Source: Eucommia ulmoides
Lineage: Eukaryota; Streptophyta; Magnoliopsida; Garryales; Eucommiaceae
Direction: 5' to 3'
DNA: 64,000 nt
Assembly (NCBI GenBank): GCA_016647705.1
Contig: CM028335.1
Coordinates: 43,249,526-43,313,525, forward strand
Below the pieces are notes generated by a model, which did no database searches, had not been told where the DNA came from, and saw nothing but the letters and a program-made list of their open reading frames with translations. This document shows positions 1-11,625 of the stretch, piece after piece (position 1 is the stretch's first letter; each line of letters starts with the position of its first letter). The translations under genes were made by a program, and so were the position numbers.

Positions 1-1375
1 CATCCAGACCTCCGCCACGGCGGTAAAGATGCAGAGTGCACTAATTCTTGTTGAACGTCCACTGCCGCGGTGCTAAGATCCACTGCCGTGGCGGTGACAA
101 TGCAAGATGTCACCAAGTCCACCATCTAGGCAAACCTTACACCGACTTACTCCACCGCCGCGGCGATGAATCCCACCGCCGAGGTAGTTAGCTCTGCACA
201 GTCTTAAGATATTTATTTAGATATTTTTCCTATTTAAACCCTTCCTCTCATCTTCTATTTCGGTAGAATCATCCCCCCCAATCCCTTAGGCTATATTTTA
301 AGGTGAGTTTAAGAGATTTTTGAGGAAGTGCTCTCAACCCGAGGTGGAAGATGAAGAGGGAAGCGATCCTTCGATGGTTCTAGCGCTAATTCTTTAGATA
401 TCGGCTAAGTCACTCATTTCTTCTATTTATTTTCTTCATTTTGGTAGTTGTTGAGAATGTTTACGCCATTTTACATTGTATACATGGTTATGGCCATTGG
501 CTAAATATAGGTTGTTTAGGGATTATTAATATAATTTATGAATACATTGTTTAATTGAGTTTGTGTTTTGTTTACAGATGTTCTTCGTTATTTTGATTGT
601 GTGTACTGTATTATTTGTTTATCATGTTATGAGAATACGGGGTTTAACAATTCCTAGATTCGGACTAGAATAAACGAACTCCACAATCCAATAACCCAAG
701 AGGGAGTTGGATTGTGGACAATCGATGATGTTGGGGCGAGACTCACGTGACCTAGAGTCGTTAAGACATTGAGGGAGACTTCGGCCATTACACGAAGTCA
801 CGTATTCCCCTATTTTACACTCGAGAGAGGTGGCAGGGGAGTTTTAAAACTAAGATTATTAATAGGGTAAACACAACGCGACGATCCAATAACCTAGGAG
901 GGAGTTGGATTGTGCGTAATCAATGACGTTGAGGCGAGACTCACGCGATAGGGTTGTCAAGATGTTGAGGGGGACTTCTTCATTGACACAAAGTTGTGTA
1001 TTCCCTCGTCTTACACTCGGGAGAGGTGGAGAGGGAGTTTACAAACCGAGATTGTCAGATAAGTCGAACGCCGTTAACATAAACTAAAACAATATTGAAC
1101 ATGTATTCGTAAATGAAACTAATCCTTAGACAACCTATTCTCTCAAAACTATCTCAATATAGTATTAGTATAGTTAAATTAGTATTTTAGTATTAGTATT
1201 AAATTTTATATTCCATTTTTGTCGCCTAGATAAAGTCGGGTTATAACAATCGCGGTACTCAATAGTAATTTCAACCAATCCCTGTGGATACGATACCCAA
1301 CCAAAAGGTCCATTATACTAAAACTTGATCCGTACGCTTGCAGTGAAAGTGGCAGCGCATAAATTGCGACCACCA
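1..1375 (+). repeat. Family A LTR, copy A1 (left end outside the window)
   Basis: This is the reverse complement of the LTRs at 49358 and 53811. It ends in GCGACCACCA, the mirror of the TGGTGGCCGC start of those LTRs. It holds a U3 with GC-rich palindromes (about 15-185), a TATA-like TATTTAAAC near 230, and two copies of a roughly 190-bp sub-repeat (about 660-1060). The distal part carries the TATCCACAGGGATTGG block found in all A LTRs, here inverted at about 1283-1300. It inserted into the chromovirus integrase sequence that resumes at 1376. Whether it is a solo LTR or the end of a full element cannot be told, because the left side is missing. Confidence 0.85.
660..1060 (+). repeat. Two-copy 190-bp sub-repeat in LTR A1
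   Basis: Two tandem copies of the family A sub-repeat lie here in inverted orientation relative to the other A LTRs. Each carries the GGAGTTGGATTGTG, GGGGCGAGACTCACG and GAAGTC...CACGAAGTCACG blocks in the same order. Other LTRs of the family have one, two or three copies. Confidence 0.75.
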
Positions 1376-1955
1376 TAGAGCATCCATGGGAGACTATCTC
1401 TGTGGACTTTATATCGGCTTTACTAGAGTCGAAAGGTTGTGGGAGTATTATTGTGCTAGTTGATCGGTTTGGAAAGTATGCCACATTCATTCCTGCACCA
1501 ATTGATTATACGATTAAAGATATAATCCGACTATCCTTGAAACATATGGTGAAACTCTAGGGAGTTCCACTACATATTGTTGGTGATTGAGACCCTCAAT
1601 TCACAGAGCGATTCTAGATGGAGTTGTTCAAGCTATTGGGGATGGACTTGAATTTCTCAACAAGTTTCCATCCACAAACTAATGGGCAGATAGAGTGAAT
1701 CAATACCTTGTTGGAGTTATATTTGCGACACTACATTAGTGTTGACCAAACTGATTGGGCTAAACTACATAACGTGGCACAATTCTTGTAGAACTTGTAA
1801 AAAAATAAAGTGACCAACCAAAGCCCTTTCGAGATTGTTACGCAAAGGAATCATTTAAGCCCAATGCCTTAGCAACAAGCTACGATGGAAAAAGTCCTGC
1901 TGCGTTCAAGTTTGCAAAGGCGTGGAATGAACAGACAGATATGGCTAGGGTATAT
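1376..1955 (+). pseudogene. Ty3/gypsy chromovirus integrase core, first part (broken)
   Basis: A decayed integrase catalytic region of a Ty3/gypsy element. One frame reads PWETISVDFISALLESKGC, followed by VDRFGKYATFIPAP, then, past stops, FSTSFHPQTNGQ and LLELYLRHYISVDQTDWAK. These are typical of the DDE core of plant chromoviruses. Several stops (near 1556, 1588 and 1615) and a frameshift near 1870 make it non-functional. The region starts abruptly at the end of LTR A1 and stops at LTR A2, after which the same protein resumes at 3569. Upstream RT and RNase H are not in the window. What is seen is the motif order; assignment to the chromovirus clade rests on the chromodomain in the second part. 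Confidence 0.88.
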
Positions 1956-3568
1956 TGTACGGACGAGGATTTAGCGTCCTCACCTGTTTATGACTACTCG
2001 AAAGTGTACGAGGTCAAATTTTTAGTATAGTATGATCGTTAAGATCGGGTTATTGTATCCACAGAGATTGGTGTCGTTACTATCAAATAACTCGCTTGTC
2101 ATGACCTAACTTTATCTAGGCTAAAAAATAAATGTATTTAATTAATTAAACTAATACTAATATAACCTAAATTAAATACATTAATATAATAATATGCTTT
2201 AGGGTAAATAATTGCCTAGGGATTAATGTGTTTACAAATACGTGTTCAATTTCGATTTACTCACGTTTACGGTGTTCAACCTATTTGACAATCTCAGTAC
2301 GTAAACTCCACCGCCACCTCTCCTTAGTGTAAGATGGGGGATTACATGACTTTCAGTCAAAGAATAAGTCCTCCTCAACGTCTTAACGACCCTAGGTCAC
2401 GTGAGTCTCGCCCAGTATCATTGATTACACACAATCCAACTCCTGACCGGATCATTGGATCGTGCGTTGTATTTACCCTATCGACAATCTCCATTCTAAA
2501 ACTCCATTGCCACCTCTCCCAAGTGTACGACGGGGGATATAACGTAACTTCATGTCAATAAAGAAGTCCTCCTCAACCTCTTAACGACCCTAGGTCGCAT
2601 GAGTCTTGCTCCAACGTCATCGATTGTCCACAATTAAAACCCCGATCGGGTTATAAAATCGTGGCGTTTGTTTACCCAAATCCAAATCTAGGGTTTGTCA
2701 AAATCCCATATTCTCCATTTATATAACTAAGCATTATAAACAAACAATACAATAAACACAATCAAACTACAAAGAACAAACATAAACGCAACACCGAAAT
2801 CATCTAAATAACGTATTTATAAATTTTATCGTTAATCCCTACTACAATCCACATTTAACTCATGGTCATAACCATATAAACAAATAAGAACAATCTAAAC
2901 ATGCTCACATGATCCTAAGTTAAAGAAATAAGAAAAAATAATTGAAGAACTTAGCCTTGTCTGAAGATAAACTGCTAAGAACGCTCAACGATCGCTTTGC
3001 TGTCTTCTCCACTTCAGGATGTGAGCTCTACCTCTAAAACTTCTAAACCTTAGCCTAAATATGGACTAAAGTTCTCAAATGGCTGGGGGGTTCAAAGGAG
3101 GGGAGAGAGAATGGTATTTGTAGGCAAAAGATCTGTAAAATATCTAATAAATATTTAGGTTGTGCAGAGGCTCTTCGCCTAGGCGAAGGGTTCCACTGCC
3201 TAGGTGAAGGTAGGTCGGTTTGGCTGATCGCCTAGGTGAAGAAGTAGGCGGTAGACTTGGAAATCTTTCTGCTGGGTTTTCACCTAGGCGGTGGGCTGTC
3301 AGTAGCCTTTGGTCTTTCTCAACATCTTTACCGCCTAGGCAGTGGGCCTCTTTCATAATTTTGTCTCTGAGCTTGTTTTTCCACCGTAACTTCGACCACT
3401 TTTGGTTCGATCTCATCGTTTTCGCTTCAGTTTCCTATCTTTTTGCCCCCACATGCCTGATTTATACGAAAAGTATGAAAACTAATTAAAACATAATAAA
3501 ATACTGTAAAAACGCTCAAAAACTAACTTAATTCAGTTTGGAAATACGTAGGTAGATCACACCTATCA
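1956..3568 (-). repeat. Family A solo LTR, copy A2, inside the integrase pseudogene
   Basis: The unit starts TGTACGGACG and ends ACACCTATCA, the two ends seen on family A LTRs, and no internal region follows, so it is a solo LTR. Flanks are TATAT (1951-1955) and CATAC (3569-3573), a possible decayed 5-bp duplication. Its start belongs to the TGTAC subtype, shared with the right LTR of A6 and the LTR nested in A5. It holds two copies of the 190-bp sub-repeat (about 2290-2665). Its U3 palindromes have the CCTAGG core (3175-3345). The promoter should fire on the - strand. Confidence 0.88.
3173..3345. repeat. CCTAGG-core palindrome array in the U3 of A2
   Basis: Five short palindromes with a CCTAGG core lie within 170 bp. 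The best is CTTCGCCTAGGCGAAG, a perfect 16-bp palindrome near 3175-3190. Others are CACCTAGGCGGTG and CCGCCTAGGCAGTG. They sit upstream (- strand sense) of the presumed TATA element near 3110-3120. Confidence 0.7.
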
Positions 3569-4111
3569 CATACCTAGGCAAAGAGACCAAGAAGATGAAG
3601 AAATAGGTGGACAAGGCTAGATGGTCACTAGAGTTCAAGGAGGGCAACTTGGTTCTTGTGAAACTTTTATCGCAACAGTTCGAAACTCTAAGGAAAGTTC
3701 ACAAGGGCCTAGTTCGGCATTACGAGGGTCCCTTTCTGGTAATAAATTGTGTAGGGAAGGTCTCGTACAAACTCTTTTTCCCTCCAAAGTTGAAGATACA
3801 TCCTGTCTTCCATGTCAATTTTTTAAAACCGTATCATGAAGACATAGAAAAACCAAAACGCAGGGCATCAAAACGGGAACTAACTACTATAATAACCACT
3901 TTTAAAAAATAGGTTGAATGCGTACTAATCGATCGAGTCATACAGAGGAAAGGCGTGCTAAACTACCAAAAGTACTTGATCAAGTGGAAGAAACTTCCAG
4001 ATAGCAAAGCGAGCTGAAAGCACGAAGACTTATTATAGAGATTTAAGGATCATATCCAAAGGTACAAGGATGAAGGAGTGATGAGGGCATCACAAAAATA
4101 GGTGGGAAAAA
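3569..4111 (+). pseudogene. Chromovirus integrase C-terminus with GPF motif and chromodomain (broken)
   Basis: Continues the protein interrupted at 1955. Visible are FKEGNLVLVKLL, the GPY/F-type motif in RHYEGPFLVINCVGKVSYKL, HPVFHVNFLKPYHED, then a chromodomain-like tail with YLIKWKKLPDS. Stops occur at 3604, near 3910, in the chromodomain and near its end, so no complete protein is made. The longest open piece is 3607-3912. The chromodomain places the source element in the chromovirus branch of Ty3/gypsy. The junction with LTR A2 falls inside the linker between integrase core and C-terminus. Confidence 0.88.
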
Positions 4112-4182
4112 TGTGATGTCCCTTAGACTTTGGCACCTTTACTTGGGGAATTCTCTAAGTATAAAAACCAAGTCATCTATAT
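4112..4182 (+). repeat. Short start of a chromovirus 3' LTR (tentative)
   Basis: Just after the chromodomain the sequence reads TGTGATGTCCC, a plausible LTR start, preceded by a purine-rich stretch (GGTGGGAAAAA). Only about 70 bp remain before sequence shared with the B 3' LTR begins (compare 4183 onward with about 37063 onward). It may be the stump of the chromovirus 3' LTR. Confidence 0.4.
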
Positions 4183-4574
4183 ATAGGGATGAAATGGAAT
4201 GTATGTATGCATTGAATCTATGTATTTTTATCAAAATATCTTAGGGGTAACTAGGAACCCTGAAATCCAACCATCAGTTACAAGGAAAACTAACCCGATT
4301 CAATCCAAAACTAATCAAATGTGTGTTCACTAAGTAATGACACGTCATACAGCATTCAATGGAAGAGGACACATTAAGACTATGTACATTACATCTTGAA
4401 AGCATTGATGTCAACTAAACTGAAATAGTGAAACTAATCGGTACTTAGCCCCTAAACCAAATCAGAAGTATCACAACTTGCCATTAATATACTCATATGA
4501 AACCAACAGGATTCAAGGGAGTGTAATGATTGGTAATGATTTCCAATCATTGCTAATCATTATAGAATCTAGGA

Positions 4575-4603
4575 AAAGATTTGGTAATGATTACCAAATC
4601 TTT
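4575..4603. repeat. 29-bp inverted repeat in the U3 of B
   Basis: Two 14-base arms, AAAGATTTGGTAAT and its exact complement, are separated by a single G. It lies about 140 bp upstream of the TATA box. The matching place in the 3' LTR (near 37456-37484) is a degraded version. A weaker repeat (TGATTGG...CCAATCA) sits just upstream. Confidence 0.85.
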
Positions 4604-4740
4604 GAGAATCTTCCCTTACACCTAAAATTCGTTCAAAGCTGATAAAAAACAAATCAAGAGATCAATTCCCCTAGGCTAAACAAACCGTAAGGAAGGGCCT
4701 GGATTGCCTTGTGCATGGGTAAATGTGCAGCATCCTAACC

Positions 4741-4749
4741 TATAAATAG
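4741..4749 (+). promoter_or_regulatory. TATA box of the B LTR
   Basis: TATAAATAG preceded by CC and followed by GGGGG. The 3' LTR has TATAATAGGGGG at 37622 in the same context. This fixes the + strand orientation of B and places U3 to the left. Confidence 0.6.
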
Positions 4750-6876
4750 GGGGAATTGGTTTTCATTTTTTTCATGTCTTGAAGACATAGCTTATCTTTC
4801 TAAGCTCGAGCAATAGTTTCGGGTGCTAGGATTTTTGAGAAATTCTCTTGAATAACATGTCACTATTCTACTAAAATTTGATCTCGGAAGATGTTATTGA
4901 GGTTCATGAAGCAAGAACTCAAGAGGTTGGCGGTCATCGATCGAGTTCCAACCAAGAAGATCAAGAAGGATAAGAAGGTTACTTGTTTAAGGAAAGACAA
5001 CTCCCCTAAACTAGGTATGTGTCTTGAACATCCCTTGACCTTGTCTTAAATTTCATGTATTATACTTGTACATAGTAGAATCATTTAGATATCATGTATT
5101 AATTTCATGTAATTTGCATAAATAACCCATAAATAACTAAAAAAAAACATTAAATTTATGTTATACAAACCAAACCATAATAAATTTGTTCAAGATTATG
5201 TCAAGAAAATCAAGGACATCCAAGAACATGTTAAGAACATATGAGGAACCAAATCATCTGAGAACATATTAAGAACACGTGAGGATCTAAACGAAACATC
5301 TATCACACCATGAGTTGTGCATAATCTCTACGATTTTCTCAAGAAAACTTTAAATCGAACTCTTATAACTATTAACCTAACCATATAAACTATTAATAAA
5401 TTGATTTACTTTATGATAAATGTTAAGATCACATCCTTGTAGGCTAGTGTATTGGCACATATATATATATATCTATATACTACACTGACAGACCCTTGTG
5501 GTTAAAAGTGCATATAAAGGGAGGGCCTCTATTCCTTCGGGATATGTGTGATTCTTCTTCAGGAACCTTCCTATTTAGTTACGAGTAGGACTAGCATAAA
5601 TATATGGTATTTTCTTTTCTTTCTAACTAAACATAACTTAAAAACAAAACTAAACTAATGAGTTATGTTGGCCCAGTGATCTACCCAAAATGGGGGTGAA
5701 TTGGGTAGTACTAACAATTATCAGATAATAACACTTCAAAATTCAAACAAATAATTTTATCCTAAAATTAATTATTATCTTTATAGCAGCGGATATATGT
5801 TATCAACTAGGTGCACACCCAAACAACAGTATATAAATAATATAAAGAAACAAAGTAGAACACCACAATATATCCTGATTCACCAAGCTACTCTTGGCTA
5901 ATCCAATCCTCCGACCCAACGGAGATTTGCACCCACTAATCACTAAGATTCCTTTAAACAGGTAGGAACCAAACCTTTACACAATGATGCTTTTCACATG
6001 TTCAAAATCAACCTTTACAATTCATTTTCCCAAGCTTAGGAATAACCTTTTCTTTTTCCCAGACTCAAGAATAACCTATCTTTTTACAGGCTAAAGATTA
6101 ACCTAATTCTATTACAGGGAGAATCACGACCTAATCCTTTTTATATCTTAGGCTCAAGAATTAACCTCACAATCACTCCAAGTATCATTTTTCCAGATGA
6201 GGATGGAACCTTTACAATTCACTCACAAATCTAATTCTAGGCAAGAAGAATTACCCCTTAATCTTTTTGTACTCTAGGCAAATATCAAAACCTCAATCTC
6301 TTTACTAGAAGAGATTGAAACCAGCTATCTTTAATTAGACACTCCCGATAGTATCTAATCCGCACACAACTCACCAATTACAAAAATTGATAAGTTCTTC
6401 CCACTCAGAGCATCTACCACCCCAAATTAATTAATACTCAATTAATGTCCTGATTCTAGTGATAGAAATAAAGTGAGGAAATAAAATCTGATTATAATAA
6501 AGAATGGGGGTAGCACAATTAAGCACGTAATCAGATTAACACACAAATCCTTTTTAAAAGATTTTTATACTTTTAAAGTTCAAAAACGATTTCTCAAAAA
6601 GATCAATTCACCAAACAAATAATAATAATAAAATACGTAATTAAAGAATAAGCTTGGAATGATCTCACCAGGAAAACACCGAACAGATTACACGTAGTAT
6701 CGCAAGATAGCTTAGATAGGTAACGCTAAGTCAAATAGCATTTTAACTCAAGAACTTCTCAATAATCGATCTCACAATTGATCTCTCAAAATAATATCAG
6801 AATGATAACTCTTAGAAAAACTTAGGAAATGAATAGTTCTTGATATTGTGTGTATTGTCATGTGAAATCCATAGGT

Positions 6877-6886
6877 CTATTTAAAG
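6877..6886 (+). promoter_or_regulatory. TATA-like element of C1
   Basis: CTATTTAAAG, conserved at the same relative place in C2 (near 20360). In C3 the matching place (near 47686) reads CTATATATATGG. It supports the + orientation of the C units. Confidence 0.45.
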
Positions 6887-7539
6887 TCACTTAAAACAAA
6901 CCCTATAATGGTTAGTTTCCACAAAATATGTTATTTAAAATCACCTATAGACCCCATATATTTATTCCTTTCAATCCTGATATATTTAACTTAATAATAT
7001 AACTTCTAAAGCTCTCAATTTAGTCCCCGAAATAATTTCATCTTAATCAATGAAAGTAAATATATGGACTAAATCGTAAGATCAAAATAAAATCCCTTAA
7101 ATCTCTCCCATATATTAGGTTCCAACTATTCTCCACCAAAATAACAATATTTAAACTCAAAATTCATAGGTTTAAATATAGGAATTTCTAAGATATCTTA
7201 TAACAACTACTCTTCAAATATTATGTCATTAAATGACACCCCCAAGACCCCATACATCATATATAATCAAAATAGATATTTTTCATTTAAAAATATTCTT
7301 GGAAAATTTCATTTTGGTCCTTAATCATTTTTAAATCGAAATTCATCAAAATAAAAAGTATTAAAGCACTTTAATTAAAATAACATTTAATTAAATAGAC
7401 CAAATTAATAGGGATAGTAGAATAGATAGATCATATATCAATTAAGTTTAGATTCCTAAGATATCTCTCATATCCCAACCATAAAATGGTTAGTATTTGA
7501 ATAAATCCAGAAATTCCACAAATCCTAAAATTGATCATC

Positions 7540-7790
7540 GGTTGACCGTCCAACACCCATCAGTCGATTGCCCAATTCAAGACGTAGCCCAAGCCAAAAT
7601 TACTTCGCCATCAGCCGACTTACCTGTCGACCGGACGATCCAGAGACTTTCACAAGTCGACCGACCTATTGACCGGAAGATTCAGAGAATTCATCCTCTA
7701 AGCACAGGTCGACTTACCGGTCGACCGAACGATTCAGAGAGTTCCATAAGTCAACTTACCTGTCGACTGACCAATACTGGAACACCGCTC
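7540..7790. repeat. GTCGAC minisatellite in C1
   Basis: About four copies of a unit of roughly 60 bp. Each pairs two GTCGAC-like hexamers around a short spacer (GTCGACTTACC then GGTCGACCG) followed by ATTCAGAGAGTTC. The same array lies at about 20735-21060 in C2 and 48050-48310 in C3. Confidence 0.75.
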
Positions 7791-8215
7791 CTTAATTCAT
7801 TTTCATTCATTTTCTTTAACGTTTTCGCCTATTTAACCGATTTCTTTTCTCGGTTAGCTCCACTAAATCCTTAATTCAATTTTAATCAATTATTTTTCTT
7901 CAATTACACATAGGAGCAAATAATTTAACTAATTAGGATTCTATCAAAAACACACATAATTGTAAAACCATTTTGTGTCGTGTGTGATCCTAATCGAGAT
8001 ACATTAAGAGTAAAAATTTTAACCTGAGTTATTTTTCCTAGGTTCTTCAATTTCTTCGGTCTCTTAACGTCGATCATCTTTATCAGTCTCTTCAGCATTT
8101 GTTTTCTTCATGATAATATCTTCACTGGAACTTATAAACTAAAACACTCAATAAATCCATTAGTTCCACAAAAAACAACAATATTTAACTGTCAATCAAA
8201 ATCTTAGGATCAACA

Positions 8216-9181
8216 AGTTCAGTTAAGGTGTTCTTGACAAAATCAAAGAGATTACGTATACATCATGTTGTGAACTACGTCAGACCTGATCTTTGGTTAT
8301 TTTCCAATGTAAGTAGGCAAACTCATATGGGTTCAGCCACCTTTAATAAATAAAACCATAACCTTTCAACTTTAAAAGTAAACGAACTACATGATAACCT
8401 GATCTTTGGTTACTTACCAAAGTAGGTAATAATACAAAAAAAACATTTTATTTTAGTATACCTTGCATGCTGGAAGTACATGTCAACCTGATTCCTTGTG
8501 AAAATAAGGATATGGTGGAAACCTATATAAGGTTCGGTCGGTTATATTTCTACATCTTATAAACTGCTATTGGGTTGTCGCTGCCTAGACTAGTCTAGTA
8601 TAGTGTAGTTTATTGCTTTTATTGCATAAAAAAATACAAAAATATTTTCATTTGTAGCTGCATAATAAATAATTAAACATTTACAGCTTTAATTATGTCA
8701 AAATACATAACAAAAAAAAGAGGGGGCAACTTTAAAAAATGAAATTATTTTGTGAATGAAATCAAAGAAAGTTACTCGAGTAACATTTAATAGTTAATAT
8801 TCATTTAGATAAAGGTACTGTTACGGACAGGTGTCTTAGGGTGCATAAAACCTTTCCCGAGTATAACCAACCCCTGAACTTAAAGAATATCTCTAGTACA
8901 TAGACTTGATGAAGTTAAAATACGGTCCATTTGAAAATAAAAATGAATTTATAAAACTCTCAGTGACCTATCACACCATTTAACCCCATACTAGGTGGCG
9001 ATTCCATTTCTATCGTAAAATCCTGGCCCAAGAAGTTTTTCAAAACTGACGCTAGAAAATCCCTTGAAGAACCATTTCAAAATTAACAGATTTGGAGAAC
9101 TTAGAAAGGGAGAAATGGAAACTTGTTTCCTCATTTTCTCAAATTTTTACTTTTTCGGCTAACAAAATCTGAGGTGTGTCA
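8216..9181 (+). repeat. Element B 5' LTR, second part (R/U5 side)
   Basis: Collinear with 43850-44675 of the 3' LTR. It carries GAACTAC...GACCTGATC...GTAGGCAA modules (about 8270, 8383 and 8475), the GGGTTGTCGCTGCCTAGACTAG block, and the ending GAGGTGTGTCA. The CA at 9180-9181 lies two bases before the primer binding site, which sets the LTR end. Confidence 0.82.
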
Positions 9182-9183
9182 GC

Positions 9184-9201
9184 TGGTGACTCCGCTGGGG
9201 A
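9184..9201 (+). promoter_or_regulatory. Primer binding site of B, tRNA-Arg type
   Basis: TGGTGACTCCGCTGGGGA differs by one C-to-T change from TGGCGACTCCGCTGGGGA, the site complementary to the 3' end of tRNA-Arg used by Ogre/Tat elements. It identifies 8216-9181 as the end of a 5' LTR and 9202 onward as internal. Confidence 0.85.
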
Positions 9202-10251
9202 TTTCTAATAAGAGGGTCAGGCCTAATCTAAGTCCAAATTTATATTCATGGATAAATAAAACCTGAGAACTATGTCTTTGACTTTAGAACGTAAGTAATT
9301 CCCTTCCCAAAATAATAAATAATAATGAAGTAAATAAAAATATATAAAAAAATAAAAATAAAATAATAATAATAATAATAATAATAATATTTATTAATGA
9401 TAATAATAACAATAATAATTTTAATAATAATAAATAATAAATAATTTAAATTAAGATTTATTTTACATATCCTGTATATACTAGCATGCATGCATATTTA
9501 CTGTATTTTACTGCATTTATATTATTGTCTCTAAATACTACATTTAAATTTTTGTCTTTACATTCCTGCATTTCATTACTATATACACTCTCCAACGCAT
9601 GAGCACTCACTTTACATTGCATATCATAATGAAAACCCAAGCCGTAACCCTCTTAGGGATAGAGAGGCCAACAGTAGAGGTTGATGTCGGTGATTTCATC
9701 ATACTAAACTAAGCCCTGAAAACCCTTAGGATAGAAAGAGGCTTTAATGGAAGCAAGGTTGGGGGGTTTTTCCCATAGGATCCAGCTACGAACCTTACCT
9801 CTCTCAAACTACCACCCAACAATGGATGTTTCCTCGGGGAGGACACCGAAGGTTTGAAGGTCTAGGAACCGAAGCTTTCTAGGATATGATAGAAGAAAAG
9901 CCATGAACCGTATATAGTGAGCTTAAGATAGAGGAAAAATCGAAACCCTCTCTATTTAGGACACTTATCTTGGAGAGAGATTTTTTTTTTCCTTCGGTAC
10001 AATTATTCATATAATTGTTATAATAGGTAGATAGAATAAAATGTCTAGGACAAGTAGGGGCATAATAAATGGTGTAAGAGTCCTTGTTCAATCCCACAAA
10101 TTACTAACTTCTTCAACGTCTAAAAAACATTTTCTAAAATTTAAATACAAAGCAAGCTACATTAGAGAACAAGAATCATTATTTTACTTAACACAATATA
10201 TCCTTTAAGTATAAACATTAAATCCTAAATGCCCATTTCATCCATAATAAT
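9202..10251 (+). other. Element B leader region
   Basis: Non-coding sequence between PBS and the A3 insertion. It includes a TAA-rich microsatellite (9347-9441). Short open stretches on the - strand here are low-complexity artefacts. The last five bases (ATAAT) are the target site duplicated by A3. Confidence 0.6.
9347..9441. repeat. TAA/ATA microsatellite
   Basis: Near-continuous AAT/TAA triplets, purest at 9361-9389 with interruptions on both sides. Confidence 0.85.
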
Positions 10252-11625
10252 TGGTGGCATAATATTATGTTGCCACTTTCACTATAAGTATACGAGTCAA
10301 GTTTTAGTAGAGTGTGAAGAGTAAGGGTTATCATTTACACAGGGATTGGTTGAGAATATTGTCGAGTACCGTAATTATCATAACCTAATTTTATCTAGGC
10401 GATAGGAAATGAAATTTATAATTAACAATATACTCATACTAAATACTAATTTATCTAATTATACTATATTACTAATATGAGATGTTTAAGGGAATGGATT
10501 ATCTAGGGATTAACTTCGTTTACAAATACGCATTTGATCTCGTTTTACTGACGTTAACGGTGTTCGACTTATCTTACAATCTTTGTATCGAAAACTCATT
10601 TACTCCCTCTCCCAAGTGACAAGTGAATGAATATGTGACTTCGCGTTAACGCCGAAGTCCCCCTCTAGCGTTTTTTAGAACACAAAGTTACATGAGTCTT
10701 GCCCTAATGTCATTGATTGCACACTCTCTAACTCTCTCCCAGGTTATTAGATCGTCGCGTTGTGTTTAAACTCACGTCCGAATCCGGGGTTTCCTCTCCC
10801 GAGTGTCAAACCCCGTATTCTTAATATATTATAACAAGCATAATAATCAAAGAACAAAGAACAACCATTAACAAAACACCAATTTCAAAACCACATATTC
10901 ATAAATTATAGTAATCCCTAGACAATATCTATTTATCTAATGGTCATAACCGTATATACAATGACAAGCAAGCTAAACATGCTCAAACCATAATCCAAAG
11001 TTAAGAAATAAAGAAAGAAACAATAGAAACTAGCCGTTGTTCGAAGATTTGGTGCTAAAACCGTTCCGAGATCGCTTCTCCTTCTTCACAACGTGTTCTT
11101 CTCCTTCAGATTTGGTGGAGCATTCCCCAATAACCTCTCAACCTTATTCTCACCCTAGGATCTCTCTTATAGCTGAATTAGAGGAGAGGAGGAAGATATA
11201 GGGCTAAAAAATATCTAAATTGTGAGCAGAGAGACCGCTGCACTGTGGTTAAGTTAGTTTGGTCACAGCCTCGGCGGTGGACTCAGCGGTGGGAGTAGAA
11301 ACCTCTCTGTTGTTTCACCACCTCAGCGGTGGGCTTTAAGCAAAAAAAGGCCTTCTCTACATATTGACCACTACGACGGAGGTCTGGACTCCACGGCGGT
11401 GGGCTGTATTTTAGAATTTTACCTTTATGCTTGTTTTCCCACTGTTCTTCCATCGTTCTTGATCTGATTTAATCGTTTATGATCTATTTTCATCCTTTTT
11501 TACCCCCACACACCTAATTTATACAAAAATAAATAAAAACGTATGAAAACGTATTAAAATACTATAATAACACTCGAAAACTAACAAGTTCGGTTTGGAA
11601 ATAGATATGTAAATTAAACCTATTA
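10252..11625 (-). repeat. 3' LTR of A3
   Basis: 1374 bp, + strand start TGGTGGCATAA and end CCTATTA, where the usual final CA has become TA. It has one copy of the 190-bp sub-repeat (about 10570-10760). GGCGGTGG-type motifs in U3 (11260-11400) are mostly eroded. Confidence 0.88.

Larger units (their letters stand above)
4183..5665 (+). repeat. Element B (Tat/Ogre-like) 5' LTR, first part, 5' end missing
   Basis: Nearly collinear with 37063-38355, the same region of the B 3' LTR. Shared landmarks are the TAATGATTACCAAATC inverted repeat, the TATA box followed by a GGGGG run, AAGCTCGAGCAATAG, and the run up to the C1 insertion at AACTAATGAGTT. About 0.9 kb of LTR present at the other end (28435-28988 and 36662-37062) is missing here, so this LTR was truncated from the left. 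It continues at 8216 after C1. Confidence 0.75.
5666..8215 (+). mobile_element. Family C unit C1, likely solo LTR (long-LTR Ty1/copia type)
   Basis: Begins TGTTGGCCCAGTG and ends GGATCAACA, so it has TG...CA ends. Flanks are AGTTA (5661-5665) and AGTTC (8216-8220), a near-exact 5-bp duplication. The uninterrupted target is visible at 38350-38370 in the other B LTR, which proves the insertion. No gag or pol frame, PBS or internal region is seen. The GGGGGTGAATTGGG stretch after the start and the TCAAAATCTTAGGATCAACA end resemble SIRE/Maximus-type copia LTRs; that is recognition by eye, not a search. TATA-like CTATTTAAAG lies at 6877. It interrupts the B 5' LTR. Confidence 0.75.

Noticed and set aside
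3144..3489. Overlapping open stretches on both strands near 3.2-3.5 kb.
   Set aside because: They fall on the GC-rich palindrome array of LTR A2, where low stop frequency explains them.
7540..7790. Regular GTCGAC repeats considered as a CRISPR-like array.
   Set aside because: Units are imperfect, spacers are not unique, the context is a plant LTR and the array recurs in C2 and C3.
5666..8215. C units considered as MITEs or Helitrons.
   Set aside because: TG...CA ends, 5-bp target duplications and a TATA element fit LTRs; there are no terminal inverted repeats and no TC...CTRR ends.
9270..9491. Tyr/Ile-rich - strand open stretch.
   Set aside because: Translation of the TAA microsatellite.
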